Assembly: GCA_020637675.1 (NCBI GenBank)
Contig: JACKKD010000003.1
Coordinates: forward strand, 620,001 to 684,000
Direction of reading: 5' to 3'
DNA: 64,000 nt
From: Paracoccaceae bacterium
GTDB taxonomy: Bacteria; Pseudomonadota; Alphaproteobacteria; Rhodobacterales; Rhodobacteraceae
The notes under the pieces are model-generated. The model saw only the letters and a program-made list of their open reading frames with translations, did not search any database and was not told the DNA's origin. Of the stretch, positions 61,968-64,000 are shown one piece after another. The position numbers and the translations under genes were made by a program. Each line of letters begins with the position of its first letter. Positions within the stretch are counted from its first letter, which is position 1.

Positions 61968-64000
61968 ATGAATCAGTCGGATACGAGAACGGCATCGGGG
62001 ACGGGAATTCTTGTCCCGGCGCTCTTCACCGTGACGATCTTCGTCTCGGCCTCGCTGCTCTTCTTCGTGCAACCGCTCTTCGCCAAGATCGTCCTGCCGC
62101 AGATCGGCGGCGCGCCGGCGGTCTGGACGACGGCGATGCTCTTCTTCCAGACAGTCCTGATCGGCGGCTATCTCTATGCGCATCTCGTCACCCGCCATCT
62201 GCCGGTTGCGGGGCAGCTTGCGCTCCATCTCGTGCTCTGGGGCGCCGCGCTCGCCTTCCTGCCGCTCGGCTTGCCGGAGGGCTGGCGCTATGACCCGGCC
62301 GTTCCGGCCGCCTGGCAGACGCTCACGCTCTTCGCCCTTGGTGTCGGGGTTCCGTTCGGTGTCCTCTCGGCCAACGCGCCCTTGATCCAGTCCTGGTATG
62401 CCCGGAGTGACGGCCCCTCGGCCGAGGACCCCTATTTCCTCTACGGTGCCTCGAACCTTGGCTCGCTCGTCGCCCTTCTCGCCTTTCCCCTCCTGGCCGA
62501 ACCGCTTCTCGGTGCTGCGCGGATAGGGGTTGTGTGGGCGGCGGGGTTCCTTGCCTTCGGCGGCTTTCTTCTTCTCTGCGGTCTCAGCGCGTTTCGCGGC
62601 GGTGCGCTTCGGGTGAGGCCCAACACAGCCAGGGCGGATCCCGTCGGCGCGGGCCGGATCGGGCGCTGGCTGCTTCTGGCCTTCGTCCCTTCGTCGCTGA
62701 TGCTGGCGGTGACCACGAAGATATCGACCGACGTCGGGGCGATCCCGCTCGTCTGGGTGGTTCCCCTGTCGCTCTACCTTCTGAGCTTCGTCCTGACCTT
62801 CGCCCGCCGCCCTGTGACCGCCGGGCCGGGACTGCGCCTTGCCTATCTCGCAGCCCTCGCGCTGCTCGGCGCGGTCTTCGCAGGGATCGCCGGCGCACAC
62901 GTAGGGCTCTGGGGGGTGGCGGGACTGATGGTGGCCTTCTTCATTGTGGCGCTCTTCGCCCATGCAAGGCTTTACGAGGCGCGGCCGGACGGCCGGCATC
63001 TCACGCTCTTCTACCTCGTCATGTCGGTCGGGGGCGCGCTGGGCGGGTTTTTCAATTCGATCGTCGCGCCGCTTCTGTTCGACAGCCTTGCCGAAGGCGG
63101 CGTGACCACGCTGCTGGCCGCGACGCTGGTGCTCAGCCCGGCGATGCGGCCGACCCCAAGCCTCGCGCGCCTGGGCGCGGGGATCGGGATCGTTGCGGCG
63201 CTGCCGCTTGCGCTTGCCGTCACGGTCTTCGGGGTGACCGACTGGCTCATTCTCAAGCTCGCCATGTTCGCTCTCGCCGCTCTGGCCGCCATCGCCCTGC
63301 GCCGCCACCTGCCGGCGGCGGCGATCGCCATGGGAATCGTGACCGTGACCGGCGTCTGGCTGATCCCGAACGGCGATCTCTTCCGGGACCGCAGCTTTTT
63401 CGGCACGCACCGGGTTATGGAGGAGGGCGGGCTCAGACTCTATGCCAACGGCACCACGATCCACGGGGCGGAGCGGACCCGCGACCTCGGCCGAGCCCGG
63501 CCCGCGCCGCAGTTCTATTACCATCGCAACGGGCCGATGGCACAGGTGCTGACCTCCGGTCTCGGCGCCAAGGCGGCCCGCGTCGGTATCGTCGGACTTG
63601 GCGCCGGTGCACTCGCCTGCTACCGGCGCGAGGGCCAGGACTGGACCTTCTACGAAATCGACGCGGCGGTGGACCGCATCGCCCGCGACCCCGCCCTCTT
63701 CACCTTCCTTTCGGCCTGCGCGCCCGAGGCGCCGACCCGGCTTGGCGACGCGAGGATGATCCTGGCGCAGGAGGCGGCCGAGCCGGTCTACGACATCCTC
63801 GTGATCGACGCCTATGGCTCGGACGCGGTGCCGGTGCACCTGACCACGCACGAGGCGATGCAGCTTTACCTCGACCGGCTCGCGCCCAACGGCGTGCTTC
63901 TCTACCACATCTCGAACCGCTACTACGCGATCGAGCGTCCGCTTTCGCGCAGTGCGGCGGCGCTGGGGCTCGCGGCGCGGTTTCAGGACTATCCGGGGCA
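61968..64000 (+). CDS. Fused membrane / spermidine synthase-like protein, partial
   Basis: An open frame of 677 codons that continues past the window end. Residues 1 to about 490 hold roughly 11-12 hydrophobic helices (for example LFTVTIFVSASLLFFVQPLF at the start); the soluble remainder has VGIVGLGAGALACY, a SAM/decarboxy-SAM binding motif, and DILVIDAYGSDAVPVHLTT, as in spermidine synthases. Such fused proteins are widespread but their substrate is unknown. The ATG at 61968 has only a weak ribosome site. Aminopropyl transfer should not be assumed. Confidence 0.83.
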   Translation, partial: MNQSDTRTASGTGILVPALFTVTIFVSASLLFFVQPLFAKIVLPQIGGAPAVWTTAMLFFQTVLIGGYLYAHLVTRHLPVAGQLALHLVLWGAALAFLPLGLPEGWRYDPAVPAAWQTLTLFALGVGVPFGVLSANAPLIQSWYARSDGPSAEDPYFLYGASNLGSLVALLAFPLLAEPLLGAARIGVVWAAGFLAFGGFLLLCGLSAFRGGALRVRPNTARADPVGAGRIGRWLLLAFVPSSLMLAVTTKISTDVGAIPLVWVVPLSLYLLSFVLTFARRPVTAGPGLRLAYLAALALLGAVFAGIAGAHVGLWGVAGLMVAFFIVALFAHARLYEARPDGRHLTLFYLVMSVGGALGGFFNSIVAPLLFDSLAEGGVTTLLAATLVLSPAMRPTPSLARLGAGIGIVAALPLALAVTVFGVTDWLILKLAMFALAALAAIALRRHLPAAAIAMGIVTVTGVWLIPNGDLFRDRSFFGTHRVMEEGGLRLYANGTTIHGAERTRDLGRARPAPQFYYHRNGPMAQVLTSGLGAKAARVGIVGLGAGALACYRREGQDWTFYEIDAAVDRIARDPALFTFLSACAPEAPTRLGDARMILAQEAAEPVYDILVIDAYGSDAVPVHLTTHEAMQLYLDRLAPNGVLLYHISNRYYAIERPLSRSAAALGLAARFQDYPG

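Noticed and set aside
61086..63908. A 940-codon minus-strand open frame opposite rmuC and the membrane synthase gene
   Set aside because: Composition is extremely Arg/Glu/Gly-rich without recognisable motifs; the plus strand encodes clear family proteins.

Overview
The window looks like a chromosomal piece of a GC-rich alphaproteobacterium of the Rhodobacterales (Rhodobacteraceae/Paracoccaceae type). The evidence is the overall base composition, the order rsmB - heparinase II/III - purH - lspA - DUF3035 lipoprotein - two M16 peptidases, the neighbourhood cmk/rpsA/ihfB/lapA/trpF/trpB, a small DUF1674 protein and a DUF2237 protein. Most genes are housekeeping genes. They are packed tightly and many are joined by ATGA stop/start overlaps. 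I see no rRNA, tRNA, CRISPR array, prophage or insertion sequence.

Layout. 1-7.5 kb: a STAS anti-anti-sigma gene with the start of a likely anti-sigma kinase behind it, a thiolase, free methionine-(R)-sulfoxide reductase, a doubled GFA-domain protein, a homocysteine methyltransferase-like protein, trpA, the YchF ATPase and a PepSY-TM membrane protein. 7.6-17.7 kb: a surface-glycan locus with a GT-C type membrane protein, a TylF-like methyltransferase, a Wzx-type flippase, a sugar-nucleotide epimerase, two tandem arylsulfotransferase-family proteins and a NodZ/FUT8-like glycosyltransferase. 18.1-23.3 kb: a four-gene translationally coupled operon of acyl/acetyl-CoA synthetase, fused 2-oxoacid dehydrogenase E1 alpha-beta, lipoyl E2 and a stand-alone acyl carrier protein. 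23.4-29.8 kb: cmk, a periplasmic glutathione peroxidase, rpsA, ihfB, lapA, trpF, a GNAT protein and trpB. 30-31.6 kb: three poorly known genes, including a membrane-anchored LuxR-type regulator, preceded by a striking three-half-site operator-like sequence.

31.6-38.6 kb: DUF2237, pth, rplY, an FMN-dependent lactate dehydrogenase, an RluA pseudouridine synthase, DUF1643, an RTX-repeat protein, rpsO and, pointing the other way, a lower-GC polysaccharide-lyase-like gene. 38.8-44.5 kb: pnp, then a second glycan cluster (two methyltransferases, GT4, GT2). 44.6-49 kb: Prx6-type peroxiredoxin divergent from an aldehyde dehydrogenase, then rbfA, a phosphodiester glycosidase-like gene and truB on the minus strand. 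49.1-64 kb: dapB, DUF1674, rsmB, heparinase II/III, purH, lspA, DUF3035, an active/inactive M16 peptidase pair, mutL, rmuC and a membrane-fused spermidine-synthase-like gene that runs off the end.

The most notable items are the synthetase/dehydrogenase/ACP operon, the tandem arylsulfotransferases inside a glycan export locus, the membrane LuxR gene beside a secreted PepSY-like protein, the palindromic operator candidates at about 29.95 and 45.35 kb, and an almost identical promoter core shared by rpsO and rplY.
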